A stretch of 64,000 nucleotides of DNA from Vigna angularis (GCF_016808095.1 NC_068976.1:6791001-6855000); one strand, 5' to 3'; counted from the stretch's first letter, positions 12,001 through 24,153 are shown. Numbers and translations are program-made. Notes: generated from the letters alone by a model not told the origin.

Positions 12001-12990
12001 CTGTCACACACATTCATGCAGTGAAAAAATATGGATACATGAACCATAATAAGTGATCATACTAATTAACATCATCTAAGGTTCGTCACACCATACACAC
12101 CCTCCTTGAAAACCACAACTTTGCTTCCTTTCCCTTCTTCTTATAAGCTTTTCATGCACCATCTGGACCTAATCTACACTGGTCCTAATCCTCTGCATAA
12201 CAGATAAGTGCAGATTTTTATAAGTTGTATATAACAGATAAGCTTTTCAAGGGTCTTCTTTCTGTAATTTGTATATAATGTGGCTGGATTTTCAATGTGG
12301 CTTCATTTTCAATGCTGTAACAAGTTTAATACAACAATTACAACCTTTATAAACTGCCAAATAGCACAACATCCCTCTCCATGTTTGATGACTTAATTAG
12401 TAAAATCAAATTTAATTTGTTTGAGAAAGCTTTTGAACACTAACCTTTTTCACGATTTATTCTCACATAGTATATATGTATATATCTTAAAGAAAAGAAC
12501 TTTATTGAATAGGAAATGGGCTAAGCATATGTTTATTTAAATCAAAGGACCTGACCAAGATTTCATCAATATAGTTGAACAAGAAAAATGATTTAAGATG
12601 GCCTGATCAAACAAGTCTACAGGACTTTGTTTTCTTATATTTAATTGTTCACACTTTAGAAAAGCTTAAAATAGGAAGAAAGAATTAAAAGTAAAGTCTT
12701 ATGCACCTCATTGGGTCATAGTTTGGTTTATATGAAAATTTTCTTTCTAAACCATCACTTTTTGAATTAAAATGGAAGTGGAGTATTGATTTTGAGCTGC
12801 AAGCTGTTTATAACTCATTTTAGAGTTTAAACACAAATAAAATCATCAAACAAAGTTGCTTGAACATTGAGCTGTGTGTTTAAATACCTTTTTGGATACT
12901 ATTAGGTAATGCTTAAACTGTTGCTATGGTTATTAAATTAATGGAACAATATCTAATGAATAACCTTAAATACACTTCTATTTGATGTCT
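9090..12990. other. Non-coding 5' body of the CACTA with degenerate internal repeats
   Basis: No recognisable protein. Similar passages recur, for example AATGAACAGTGCACAC followed by AAATGGTGAAATA at 10259-10300 and AAATGGTAAAATA at 11213-11250. Phrases built on GCATATAGG, CAGCACTATAA and CACTTGC also reappear. The wording is consistent with repeated internal duplication. Small open frames here have no family resemblance. Confidence 0.55.
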
Positions 12991-12993
12991 TAG

Positions 12994-13079
12994 GTGAGTT
13001 TTTAAAGCAATTTGGGCCAGAAGGGGAGGAAGGGAGTCTACAAAGAAGACTTGAGCAGGAAAGGATAACAAAGGCGAAG
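12994..13079 (+). pseudogene. Possible second captured exon, unidentified
   Basis: An 86-nt open block sits between a good acceptor (TTTGATGTCTTAG before 12994) and donor (GCGAAG|GTATGG after 13079). After two bases it encodes EFLKQFGPEGEEGSLQRRLE followed by QERITKAK: charged, helical and protein-like, unlike the surrounding AT-rich DNA. I do not recognise the family. It may be a host-gene exon captured with the APRT-like one, or an untranslated exon of the element. Confidence 0.35.
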
Positions 13080-14763
13080 GTATGGTCACCTAAACTAAAA
13101 TTGCATGATTATATGTGATATGTTATTTTCATTCTTGTTTCATGAATTTGATGTTGTTATAAAATGTTGTGAATGTCCACTTTGAATGTTAAGTTATGTT
13201 GAATGGAGTTTATGATACTGTATACATTGAGTTTTGTATGAGTGTGAGTGAAATCTTCCACTATGAGCAGCCATTATGGAACGTAAGCCTCCTACTAAGC
13301 CTTGTTTACTAATACAAATTAGTTTTATCAACAAAAGAAGAGTAGAGTTTCTACTTTTCCATTCTAATCTTGGCTGTTTCATTTCTCTTAGTAATTGAGC
13401 AAAATAAAAAAGAGATAACAGAGAAAATTAAAGATGAGATATGAGATATGAACAAAAATTCCCAAAAATTATTAAACTTTACATTATAAAAAGTTTACAA
13501 TGTTTCCAAAATGGTTGTTTGAATACAACACATAACAAGATTTAGGTTCAGATGTTTAAAGCAATAAAAAAGGGTGTAGAAATGAAGGAGGCACACAAAT
13601 AGACCTTAGGAATGGATCCAGAACAAATTATAGAAGACCAAAAAAATAGAAATGCAGATTGAAACCAAGTCTGCAGATTGAAATGCAGATTAAAATGGTT
13701 CTTAAACAATCAGTATCCTACATTACTGATATCTACAGTCTAGTTTTGTTATGACTAGACCAGAACCTATATGTATTTAAACATAACTACAGAAAACAAC
13801 AAATTTAATAGCTTCTGTTCTGTTTTTTCCTGACAAGCAAAGTTAAGAAATGCTTGTGGAATTAACTGTTCAAACTTTTTGATATGACAAGCAAAGTTAA
13901 GAATCCTTTTTAACACTTTGCTTTACTTCTTTTAATCATTTAGTTCTATTTTAAATCACTGAACCAGGTCTTGCTGCAACCGAAATTGAATTTTAAAGCA
14001 ACTTCATCAAAACAGTACCTCAATTTTCAACTCTGCACCAAAAATTGACTCAAGATTGATGGTTTTAAAAGTGAATTCGTGCACAAGTGATTCTGACACT
14101 TTGGTAACACTTTCAACTGCTTTAATTCATGAATTTAAACTTTTTTGAACTCTAATTGGGTTCAAAACCAAACTGTATAACAGATTCACCCTTCTACTTG
14201 CTAATTTCACTCAAAATGGAGGTTTGAACATACTATTTTGCACACAGATGAATCTGAATTCAATTGGAATGTTCTAACAGTTTTATAACAACAAATATGA
14301 CTTGTTTAAACTGAAAAATAGCACAGAATCACACAAGCACGAAAATGTTGATGTATATATTGTACGTTCGTATATATTGTATGTTGATTTATTAGGCTAC
14401 GAATTGATTAAGTTAATTAGTCATTTAAAGTCATATGGTGTTCAAAACATTCTCAGTAGAATGAGAAGGGTAACACTACCTTAACCACTTACAATTGACA
14501 AAATATATGAAAGTACTCTATAAAAGAGAACTTTAGTAATGTCAACATATTGACAACCCCCAAATTTTATTTACAACCACTTAGGATGTCAGAGGCATTT
14601 CAATACTGAGGACTTGTCTTTGCATGCCCTTATTGAATGCCTATGACCATAGTGTTGAAATTGCCTTCCATGTTCGACTTCAATAGTAATAGGTTTATTA
14701 CTTATGTCACATGGAGTGTTGCTGTTTTGGCTAAATTTTTATTTGTTTGGCTTGTCACAGAAC

Positions 14764-17700
14764 ATGGCCCATTATCCCAACCATCGTGGATGGATGTATG
14801 ACCGTTGTTATAGTGGAAGGAGAGGTTTGAAAGAATCCTTTGTCATCGGAGTTGAAGAGTTCGTGGAGACGGCACGACGATATCAATATTATGCCCTTGA
14901 TGGAGGGATTCGATGTCCATGCATCAAGTGCGAATGTACAAGCATTCTGAAAGATGAAGTTGTCAAAGTTCACCTTTACCAAAAAGGGTTCATGCCTAAT
15001 TACACGGTCTGGACATTTCATGGTGAAGAAATTCCTTCGACCTCCACTGCAGCTGAAAAACGGCTTGCATCAGGTTCGAATACTGTTGTACATACATGTG
15101 AGATAGATCAATTTGCCTACATGCAAGAGATGGTCGACCATGCTCTTCGTCACCATGTTGCAGAAGCAGACGATAGTCATGATGAAGAGCCTCCAAATGA
15201 AACGACGCAGAGGTTTTACAATTTACTGACAGAGGCAAATCTACCTGTATTTGAAGGTTCATCTGAGTCAAAATTGTCAGTGTGCATTAGACTCATGGCT
15301 GGCAAATCTAATTGGAACGTTCCCATTCAAGCAGTGGACTTCTATACAAAACTGATGTTAGATTTGACACCACCAAACAATTTGATGCCGAAGAATTATT
15401 ACCAAGCCAAAAAATGTGTTTCAAAGTTGGGATTGGATGTGAAGAAGATTGATTGTTGTGTTAATGGATGTATGTTATTCTATGACAATGACAGTGGCAA
15501 AAATGATGCACTGTTGGTGGAATGCAAGTTTTGTGGCTCACCTCGATATCAGACAATGCATGCTGGACGGAGGCAAAAAAAACCAATTCCATTAAAGTCC
15601 ATGTTCTACTTGCCTATAATTCCAAGATTACAAAGATTGTTTACTTCAATGCAAACAGCAGAACACATGACATGGCATGATGGTAACAAAACTCCGGGAC
15701 TTTTGCGTCATCCTTCTGATGGTGAAGCTTGGAAGCACTTCAATCGTAAACATCCATCCTTTGCTAGTGAACCGCGTAACGTCAGACTTGGTCTATGCTC
15801 TGATGGGTTTACCCCGTACATTCAGGCGTCTGCATCACCGTATTCATGTTGGCCCGTGATAGTTACCCCATACAATCTACCACCTGAGATGTGCATGACA
15901 AAGCCTTACATGTTTTTATCGTGTATAATACCAGGTCCATCTAATCCCAAATCATTGATTGATGTTTACTTGGAGCCTTTGATTGATGATTTGAAGAAGT
16001 TATGGAATGGTGTTTGGACGTATGACGTTTCAAGGAGGCAAAATTTCCTTATGAGGGCAGCCTTGATGTGGACTATTAATGACTTCCCAGCGTACGGCAT
16101 GTTATCTGGTTGGAGCACACATGGTCGATTAGCTTGTCCACATTGCATGGAACATACAAAGTCATTCCAATTGAGTCATGGCCGGAAAAGTAGTTGGTTT
16201 GACTGCCATCGACGGTTCTTGCCCATTGATCACCCCTTTAGAAGAAACAAAAAGGCATTTCGAAAAGGACAAGTTGAAACGGATATGCCCCCGCCAAAGT
16301 TGACTGGATCACACGTGTGGAGAAGAGTGAAAGACTATCCAAAAGTGACTGAATCTGGTCAGAATAGGCTAGAAGGGTTTGGGGAATGGCATAATTGGAC
16401 TAAAAGAAGCATATTCTGGGAACTTCCCTATTGGAAGGACAACTTGCTAAGACACAACATCGATGTCATGCACACAGAAAAAAATTTCTTTGACAATGTC
16501 TTCAACACAGTCATGGATGTTAAAGGTAAGACAAAAGATAATGAGAAAGCAAGAAAAGATTTACCTTTGTATTGTGGACGAAAAGACTTAGAGTTGAAGG
16601 CACAAGGTAACGGCCGATTATTTAAACCAAAAGCAAATTACACCATGTCAAAAGACGAGACAAGAATAGTGTGTCGATGGATCAAGGAGCTTAGAATGCC
16701 AGATGGATATGCTTCTAACTTGTCCAGATGTGCCAATGTTCAGAACGGTACTATTCAAGGGTTGAAGAGTCATGATTGTCATGTATTCATGGAGACTTTC
16801 ATCCCTCTTGCGTTCAGTTGTTTGCCAATGCACGTGTTACATCCACTGATAGAAATCAGTAACTTCTTCAAAGATTTGTGTTGCACGACACTGAAGGAAG
16901 ATTCCCTTAAAAAGATGGATGAAAATATCCCGATTATTCTCTGCAAATTGGAAAGAATATTCCCTCCTGCATTCTTTGATTCAATGGAGCACATTCCAAT
17001 TCATCTTGCATATGAAGCTTGGCTTGGGGGACCCGTGCAGTACAGGTGGATGTATCCCTTTGAAAGGTTTATGGGAGAATCCAAACGCTCAGTTAAAAAT
17101 AAAGCTAGAGTGGAAGGGTCAATTTGTGCAGCTTACTTGCATAGAGAGACAACTTATTTTTGTTCACATTATTTCAAGAACTTCATGTTGTCTCCCACTC
17201 ATGTCAGAAATGAAATGCAATGGCAAGTTGAACCACGTGAAGGTGCATTATCAGTTTTTCGACAATCAGGCCGTCACGCAGGGAAAGAATTCACTCACTG
17301 GTTAACTGATGCTGAATTCAACTCTGCTCATGTCCATGTCTTGATCAATTGCAGTGAAGTAAAGTCGTACCTTGAGTATGTCATCATCCATCTTTAATCT
17401 TTCAAACGGTTTAATTGTTATACACTAATGAATTTCATTTGTACCAGCTCATTTGTTGTGGCTGAGCAAGTCGTAGAAGGAAATACTTCTGCTAGAATAC
17501 ACTCAGAGTTTCCGCATTGGTTTAGAAATCAGGTCCGTAGTTTTTCCTACGTTTAGAGCAAGGTTAATTTGACTATTGCTTTTATAATTTTGTTACTACC
17601 TTTGTAGGTTTTTAATCAGGCATTAACTCCCACGGTTCAAGAGTTAAGACATCTCTCCAATTGGCCAATGAGATGTGTCAAAGAATGGCACACTTACTTC

Positions 17701-18411
17701 ATCAATGGTTACAAATTCCATACACATGAATGGTCTAAAGGAAAGAAAACATCAAATTGTGGTGTGTATGTCAAGGGCCTAACAGAGGGGTCTTATGATG
17801 ATTTCTACGGCATCATTCATAAAATATATGAGTTAGAGTACAACAGCACTACTTCTCCAAACAGAGTGGTACTCTTCTATTGTGAATGGTTTGATCCTTC
17901 TAGAGCTGGTACTAGAGTCGATCCACGCTTTAATATTGTCGAACTGAACCAGAGATTAAGATATGGGCCTTTTGATCCTTTCATTCTACCATCTAATGTG
18001 AGACAGGTTTATTATGTGCCATATCCACCATTTCCCAATATTGACAAGCGTGGTTGGGCCGTAGCAATACAAACGAAGCCTAGAGGTCGCATAGACTCAA
18101 ATGAAGTTGAGGAAGATGTAGCCTACCAACTTGACCAAATGTCACAACCACGAGAAATTATCGAAGTTGAACGTATAACCGCATTGGTCGACCCTGATGG
18201 TGATGGAGATGAATTAGAAGCAACAGTACAAGGTGATGAAGAACAAGAGGAAGAAGAAGAAGAAGAACAAGAAGAAGAGGAAGAAGATGAAGAAGAACAA
18301 GAAGAAGAAGAAGATGATGATGATGACGATGAAGAAGAAGAACAAGCAGAAGAAGACGATGATGAAGATGAAGATGAAGATGAAGATGATGATCATGATG
18401 ACGATGATTGA
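14764..18411 (+). CDS. CACTA transposase, tnp2/TnpD type (Transposase_21), three exons
   Basis: Catalyses cutting and joining of the element. Exons are 14764-17375, 17448-17532 and 17608-18411, giving 1,166 residues. I chose the ATG at 14764 over 14704 because a splice acceptor (TTGTCACAG) ends at 14760 and the protein then opens [14 protein letters not shown], the usual start of the transposase-associated domain. The central Transposase_21 domain has [25 protein letters not shown] and LACPHC. A DUF4218-like region follows with [20 protein letters not shown]. After the introns comes a DUF4216-like region ([11 protein letters not shown]). The C-terminus is about 60 residues of almost pure Glu/Asp (from about 18230), as in many CACTA transposases. 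No internal stop is present, so the gene looks functional. It is followed closely by the second CACTA gene in the same direction. Confidence 0.93.
18230..18408 (+). repeat. GAA/GAT low-complexity tract coding for an acidic tail
   Basis: A purine-rich run of GAA, GAG and GAT codons encodes the acidic end of the transposase. It generates spurious Lys- and Phe-rich open frames in the other frames and on the other strand. Confidence 0.9.
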
Positions 18412-18573
18412 ATGTTGAACATCTATTGTAGCAAATTGGACTATCATTTCATTACCATTATCTAAAATACCATCTTTAAGTTGTATGCAATTACTTGTAC
18501 ATTGACTTTGAAAACAATTCATCCTTCTTTATTTATATTTATTCGCTTTGTATGTAACCATTTCAATGCAGTA

Positions 18574-20423
18574 ATGACAGGACAAGGTACAGAGCGTCCT
18601 GATAAAGGAAAAGGGGTAGCAAGGCCTACAAAGAGGAAACGGCAGGCACCAAAGTATGTACTTAGGGTGCCTGCTAGACTACCTACCCCTGCTCCCGGTA
18701 GTTCATCATCTGTGGGGCCTCCTCCTACCCCTAGTATACAGACTCCTACACCAGCAGTAGACCCTACTCCTCCTCCTCGTGCAGTACACCCTTCTACTAC
18801 CACTGCAGTAGACCCTTCTCCTCCTCCTGCAGCACACCCTTCTACAACCCCTGCAGCAGACCCTCTTCCTCCTCCTCTTATTGCCACCCCCACTCCTCCC
18901 CCTATTGTTATTACCCCCACTCCTCTCCCTGACCCTACTTCTATACCTTCCTCATCTTCTGTACCTCCTTCTGAGACTGTCACACCACTTGGTGATCCAG
19001 ATTCAAGTGGTGATGCTGAAGATCTTGACCCGCCCCTCCATGATCGACCATGGATTGAGCCCTATGGTAAAGGGTAAGTTTATAATCTGTTGATATCATT
19101 TGATGTTTAAACCATATTGTAATTGAAATGAGTTTTGTTATGCAGGTTTATTCCATCTAGGGTTGCTTCCCAGGCCATCACACGTTCAATAAAGCAACAG
19201 TTTTTAACTCCATGGCCTACTTGGGGAGCAATACCTCATGACGACAGAAAGCCATTCTGGCAGCGCTTTCAGGTGAGCAATCTATTACACTAATGTCCGT
19301 CTTATTTTAGTATGTTCTGTAATCAATGTTTGTTCTCTTTAATGTTACAGATGAAGGTGCAGTGGAAACCTGAACATGAAACTCAGATACACAGAAATTT
19401 CCACATGAAAGCATCTCATCGGCTGTCAGAGATGTTTAGGGATGCCCGGATTGCAGGACAACGCCCTAACTGGCTGGGTGAGCACATTTGGAACTCTTTA
19501 CTGGCCCATTGGAATACAGTAGAGTTCCGCAATAAGTGTGCCAAAGCCCAGCGGAACAGAGCGTCTGAAAGGGGTGGCACCCTGCATACTGGTGGGTCGA
19601 TCACCATTCATGAGCATGCCATTCGTATGGTATAATCTCATTACATAACTTTTTCTTTCATAAATAAGTTATGTATATTGTATTTCATATGTACGCTTGT
19701 AATTCTTAATTATGTTACAGGCACAGGCTCTAGGACGGGCGGTCCATGTTGATGAGGTCTTTGCACAGACTCATGTTCGGAAGGGAACTGATCAATTTGT
19801 TGATGAAAGATCTCGGAAGACTCATGTAAGCAAATAACACTATTAGTAATTGTTCATTTATGTTATACTATCGTTCCCTGACATTGCTTTTAATGTTTCA
19901 ACAGGAAGACTTTTCTACGAGACTTTCACAGGTTAGATCTGAACATGAGTCAGCTCCTACACCGGATGATGCCAGTAATGCAGATGATGACATCCGTAGG
20001 ACGCAGTGCTGGATCGACACCGTTGGTGGGAAGAAAAAGGGACGAGTCTATGGTGCGGGACAGCTTGCTGCAAACTATACAGCATCCAGAGGAGGTACTC
20101 TGAAGCACCAGCCTTCTTCTTCCACCAGTACTCCTGACGAGGTTCTTCAACTCAGGCGGGAACTCCATGAACGTGACCAGGAGCTCACTGATCTCAGAGC
20201 AGAGTTTACAAATTTGAAGGCCCTGGTCATGACTGTCTTGCCTCAAACCTCACAGGACGTACAAAATATCCCTCCCACCCAATCACGACCTTCCTCATCA
20301 CCTGCTGCCACTCAGCAGCCCACTTCAGTCCAACCCTCATCAGTCCAACCCACACCAGTCCAGCCATCAATAGAGGAGCAGGATGATGAAAATCATTCTG
20401 ATGATAGTTATGTACATTATTAG
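18574..20423 (+). CDS. CACTA second gene, plant transposase Ptta/En/Spm (Transposase_24) type, five exons
   Basis: Probable DNA-binding accessory protein of the element, the counterpart of En/Spm TnpA. Exons are 18574-19073, 19146-19272, 19351-19629, 19721-19825 and 19905-20423, all with GT-AG junctions and preserved phase, giving about 509 residues. The ATG at 18574 lies three bases after an acceptor (TTTCAATGCAG), so an upstream spliced leader is implied. The N-terminus is basic (RPTKRKRQ), followed by a Pro/Thr/Ser-rich repeat segment. The Transposase_24-like core contains FLTPWPTWGAIP, NWLGEHIWNSLLAHW and the HTGGSI motif typical of the family. The C-terminal part has a probable coiled coil (VLQLRRELHERDQELTDLRA) and another Pro/Ser/Gln-rich tail. 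Reading is open throughout. Confidence 0.88.
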
Positions 20424-20756
20424 GTTTCATTTTCTTATTACTTGTTAGACAAACATTTGGATATTAGAACATTTTGAGTTGATATCATTTCAATGTTAGA
20501 TGTACTTACAGACTTTGGATGTTACAACATCCTTGTGTTACATTGTTTTATGTTTGAACTATAAATACATTAATGGATGTCCTGTGGATTATTTGATGTG
20601 CCTTGGATATTGATCATTGTTTGGATCTTTGAAATGCACATTATGCATCTTTGTATGTGTTTGAAAACTGTTATGCAGGTCTGTTTGTAAATGAAATTTG
20701 TTATACAGGTCTGGGTTGCAGAGGGAAAACCATTTCTCTGAAACCTGCTCTGCATT

Positions 20757-21039
20757 TTACCGAAGGCTTTTGCCCTTCGGTAAATGCCCTCGTCTGCCCA
20801 TTATCGAAGGCTTTCGCCCTTCGGTAATTTCCGAGGGCTTTCGCCCTTCGGTAATTACCGAAGGCTTATGGCCCTCGGTAATTACCGAAGGGCGAAAGCC
20901 CTCGGTAATGGTTAGCGACAAGGGATTTACCGAAGGATTGTTGGCCGTCGATAGGCCTTCGGTAAACATCCATTATCGACGGCTTTTGGCATTTTCCGAG
21001 GACTTTTGGCCTTCGGTAATGCCCTACTTTTTTGTAGTG
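20757..21039. repeat. CACTA right subterminal and terminal repeats
   Basis: At least ten copies of TTACCGA(A/G)GG or CC(C/T)TCGGTAA, alternating direct and inverted, run from 20758 to 21019. The element then ends in TTTTTTTGTAGTG. These match the motifs at the left end. Confidence 0.9.
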
Positions 21040-21077
21040 ATAGAAAATGTGTTTTTTTCTCTAACGCTGTAAAACCA

Positions 21078-21290
21078 TGTCATAGTAAGTTTGACTTACT
21101 ATGACAAGTATTCGAGTAAGCATCATAGTAAGTCCAACTTACTATGATACAAGTGGATAATGCTGACACAATAAGTGAACTTTCTATGACACATATTTGA
21201 AAACCTATTATAGTAAGTTCAACTTATTATGACAAGTATTTGAGACCTGTCATATTAAATGGACCTACTATGACAATTATAACTTGGTCA
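21078..21290. repeat. Array of short palindromes around TCATAGTAAGT / ACTTACTATGA
   Basis: Roughly 50-bp units each contain an inverted pair such as TCATAGTAAGT and ACTTACTATGA (21079-21104, 21123-21149, 21199-21231), with decayed copies to about 21280. The arrangement resembles subterminal repeats of another DNA transposon, just outside the CACTA insertion. No ends were found. Confidence 0.65.
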
Positions 21291-21828
21291 ATCATTCTAC
21301 GTTTAAAGTTGTTATGATAGCTAATGCAAAATTCATCATAATAAGTTAGATTATTTTATAATTTTCTTTTTATTTTACCATTTTCCTCTCTATTCAATTC
21401 ACCTGCAAATACTTTCATATCACCAGACCAAACAATTATCAAGCAAATCAATTCATACAGTTAAGTTGTCTAACCAAGTTTAAAACATGAAATTGTATAT
21501 ACATAACCAACAACTTATAATCACAAAGAACAAATTTTGGGTTAAAAAGCACCTTCTTTGACACGCAAATGATTAACAACTTTTCTAGAAGCAACATTAA
21601 CACTCAATCACTTAGACTTACTTAGTGAAAGTTCTTGCTATACCCACACTAGGTTTTTCAAAGCTCCTTTTTCACATGAGATTTTCTTTAGCACAACTCT
21701 TAAACCTCAAAGTGAAAAGTTCTTTGAAACTAGGTTTAAGTTAAATATTTATAGAGTCATATTTTGAAAATTAGGTCAGGAACTGAAGAGTCCATTTTGC
21801 AACCGTCACTAATAATTGATTATCATAA

Positions 21829-21990
21829 GTGATAATCGATTATTAGCAAGCCTTTTTCAAAATTTGTTTTTTCCTTTTTATAATCGATTATCCTAAGTGA
21901 CAATCAATTATCAACATGCATTTTTTCCTATTATAAGTTTTATTAGGATAATCGATTATCCCAAATGATAATCGATTATTTCTAGTGCGT
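21829..21990. repeat. ATAATCGATTATC palindrome cluster
   Basis: The palindrome (T/G)ATAATCGATTAT and near variants appear at about 21830-21845, 21880-21892 and 21950-21985, separated by AAGTGATAATCG-like spacers. Such motifs are frequent in legume LTR retrotransposons, consistent with this lying inside the LTR that ends at 22419. Confidence 0.6.
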
Positions 21991-22423
21991 TTATGAAATA
22001 ATGTTTTTTCTTTGATGGTCTCTCTAACCTATTGTTCATCTTTCTATGTTAAGTTTAATATACAACTACAAAATGACTTATTACAAAAGCTTTAAATTGA
22101 TCAATAAATTGAATAAAAAAGTCTTCTAATTTTCAAACACAAAGTTAGCTTCATCATCAAAACTTCATTGACTTCAACTCTATTTTTGTTGCTAATATAT
22201 ACTAATCCTCTAGACGGTGTCTTATTTATAGTATAGATATGAAAGTTTATGTTTTGTAATACTTTTGTCCTTTCTTTCTTTTGAAATGCCTTATTTTGAA
22301 AACTATTATATGATGGAATGTCCATGATTTAAAATTTGATATGTTATGGATTATTAGCTTAAGTATAAATATATAATAACTTAGTTGATAGCATTTATCT
22401 ACTAAAATAAGGTCTTACATTTT

Positions 22424-22435
22424 TGGTATCAGAGC
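22424..22435 (+). other. Primer-binding site (initiator-Met type)
   Basis: TGGTATCAGAGC, immediately continuing ATGG, lies four bases after an LTR-like CTTACA end. It is a retrotransposon priming site, not a tRNA gene. Confidence 0.75.
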
Positions 22436-24105
22436 ATGGTCTTAAACATAACCACATTCATCAACTACATGGTATACTTTACCTTTTTCACAAAACTGGC
22501 TTTTTTTGGCTTTTTCTAGCTTTTTGACTTTCGCCACCGCAACTTGTCGTCTTTCCTCTCCAAGTCGGCGTTTTTTTCTTAGAAAATAGTCAAGCTTCTT
22601 TGAAAATTTCTAGCTTGTGGGACATTACTCTTGGATGGATTTCCAACATATGAGTCGTTGTCCATGCAAACAGGTCTCGATTTCCCTTCAACACTTTCAT
22701 CATAGCTAGCTCCTACCCTTGATCCAACCCATTTCCTAACTTTGTGTTTTGACTATTGAGTTTACCTAGCTTCAACTCTTTAGTCTCCTTTTGTGGCTAA
22801 AATCAGTCAATCATGTTGGTTTTAGGATCTAGGTCTGTCATGGCCACCTTAAATTGACATATGGTGTCATTTTAAGACCAACCACATAACGTTATGGTAC
22901 GATCTTTTGATCAGCATGCATGGTACAAATTGTGCCCCTATTATTTGAAAGAAATTTCATAGTTAAGTGAAGTGTAGACACTACAGTTCCAAAGGCATTA
23001 AGACATGGTCAACTAACTTTTGTGTTAATTGTGATATCTTATAATTTTACAATTTATTGATTTTATAATTTTATACTTTTAAATAAAATATTATAAAAAA
23101 TAAAAATAAAGTTTTAAAATATAAATGTTAAAGAAACTTTAATGAGTATAAATTTTAAATAATAATATATAGTATAAGATAAATAAATATCCTTTAGTAA
23201 AACTATGAAAAAGTAAATGTGATTTCTTAATAACATTGAAAAGGTAAATATATATTTAAAAGCTAGATTTCATTTTATTCCATGAAAATGACAAATATTT
23301 AATTTAAAACTAATGAGGTAATTGTTATAAAGTGTAAAAGTGAATAACTCATTTCACCGATTAACTCATTACAAGTTAAATTAAAAATGAATAAGCTCAA
23401 TCCAAATCAGTTTTTGGTGAGTCAAATATTTTATAACTCGATTCAGTCTACCACAAGTTGATGGATAAATGGATTTACTCAGATGTTTTATTCTTCTAAA
23501 ATATTTTATATATTTATTATACTTGACTCATTATTTATAAGATAATCTAAGTATTCATCTATTTTACCAAACATTATTATAAAAATAATAGTTGAAAATT
23601 AAAGTGTGTAACTGCAAAAATAAATGAATTAAACATTTAAATTATTCAAATATCATTGTTGAAAATTAAAATGTTTAACTGCAAAAATAAATGAATTAAA
23701 CATTTAAATTATTCAAATATCATTGAATATCATTTTATTTAAAAAGCTCAAATTGTCATCTACGCAATTAGAAGTAGTAAATGATTATAATTAAAAAAAT
23801 ATGAAAAAATGGTAAAAAAAATTAATAGAGTTAGTGGTGTTAGATTGTAGATCAATGTTTAACTCAATTCAAACTCATTTAATGTGAATTAAGTGAATTG
23901 AGTTTAACTTTACCCACATTTTAAAAAACCAATTTGTTTTCTAATCAAACTCAACTTAATTTTGTAATGAGTTACACTGACTCATGTGCAATGGATCTCA
24001 TTTTTAAATTTTACTTGTGATTTAATATAATGTTAAAGAAAAAAAATATCTTATAAAAAAATAAAAAGACACGTATAACTTTAAAAAGATAATTTTCTTA
24101 TTAAG

Positions 24106-24153
<48 letters not shown>

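Larger units (their letters stand above)
7592..21039 (+). mobile_element. Complete CACTA (En/Spm superfamily) DNA transposon, 13,448 bp
   Basis: The left end reads CACTACAAGA (7592) and the right end TTTTTTTGTAGTG (to 21039); reverse-complemented, the right end also starts CACTACAA. The three bases before (7589-7591) and after (21040-21042) are both ATA, the 3-bp target duplication expected of this superfamily. Both ends carry dense copies of TTACCGAAGG or its complement CCTTCGGTAA (7612-7760 and 20757-21020), the subterminal repeats to which the family's DNA-binding protein normally attaches. Inside are two intact split genes, a tnp2-type transposase (14764-18411) and a Transposase_24-type protein (18574-20423), both on the plus strand. 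About 7 kb of mostly non-coding DNA precedes them. Clean ends, target duplication and open genes suggest a young, possibly autonomous copy. Confidence 0.95.
21068..22419 (+). mobile_element. Probable 5' LTR of a truncated LTR retrotransposon
   Basis: The right end GGTCTTACA (to 22419) is followed within a few bases by TGGTATCAGAGC (22424-22435), the initiator-Met tRNA primer-binding site, which fixes the LTR's 3' edge. A candidate left edge, TGTAAAACC at 21068, is the near inverse of GGTCTTACA, giving about 1.35 kb. That edge overlaps the palindrome array and is uncertain. No gag or pol coding sequence follows and no second LTR was found, so the element is truncated. Confidence 0.5.

Noticed and set aside
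18214..18522. Phe/Ile-rich minus-strand frame and Lys/Met-rich plus-strand frame over the acidic tail
   Set aside because: They are shadows of the GAA/GAT low-complexity tract that encodes the acidic end of the CACTA transposase.
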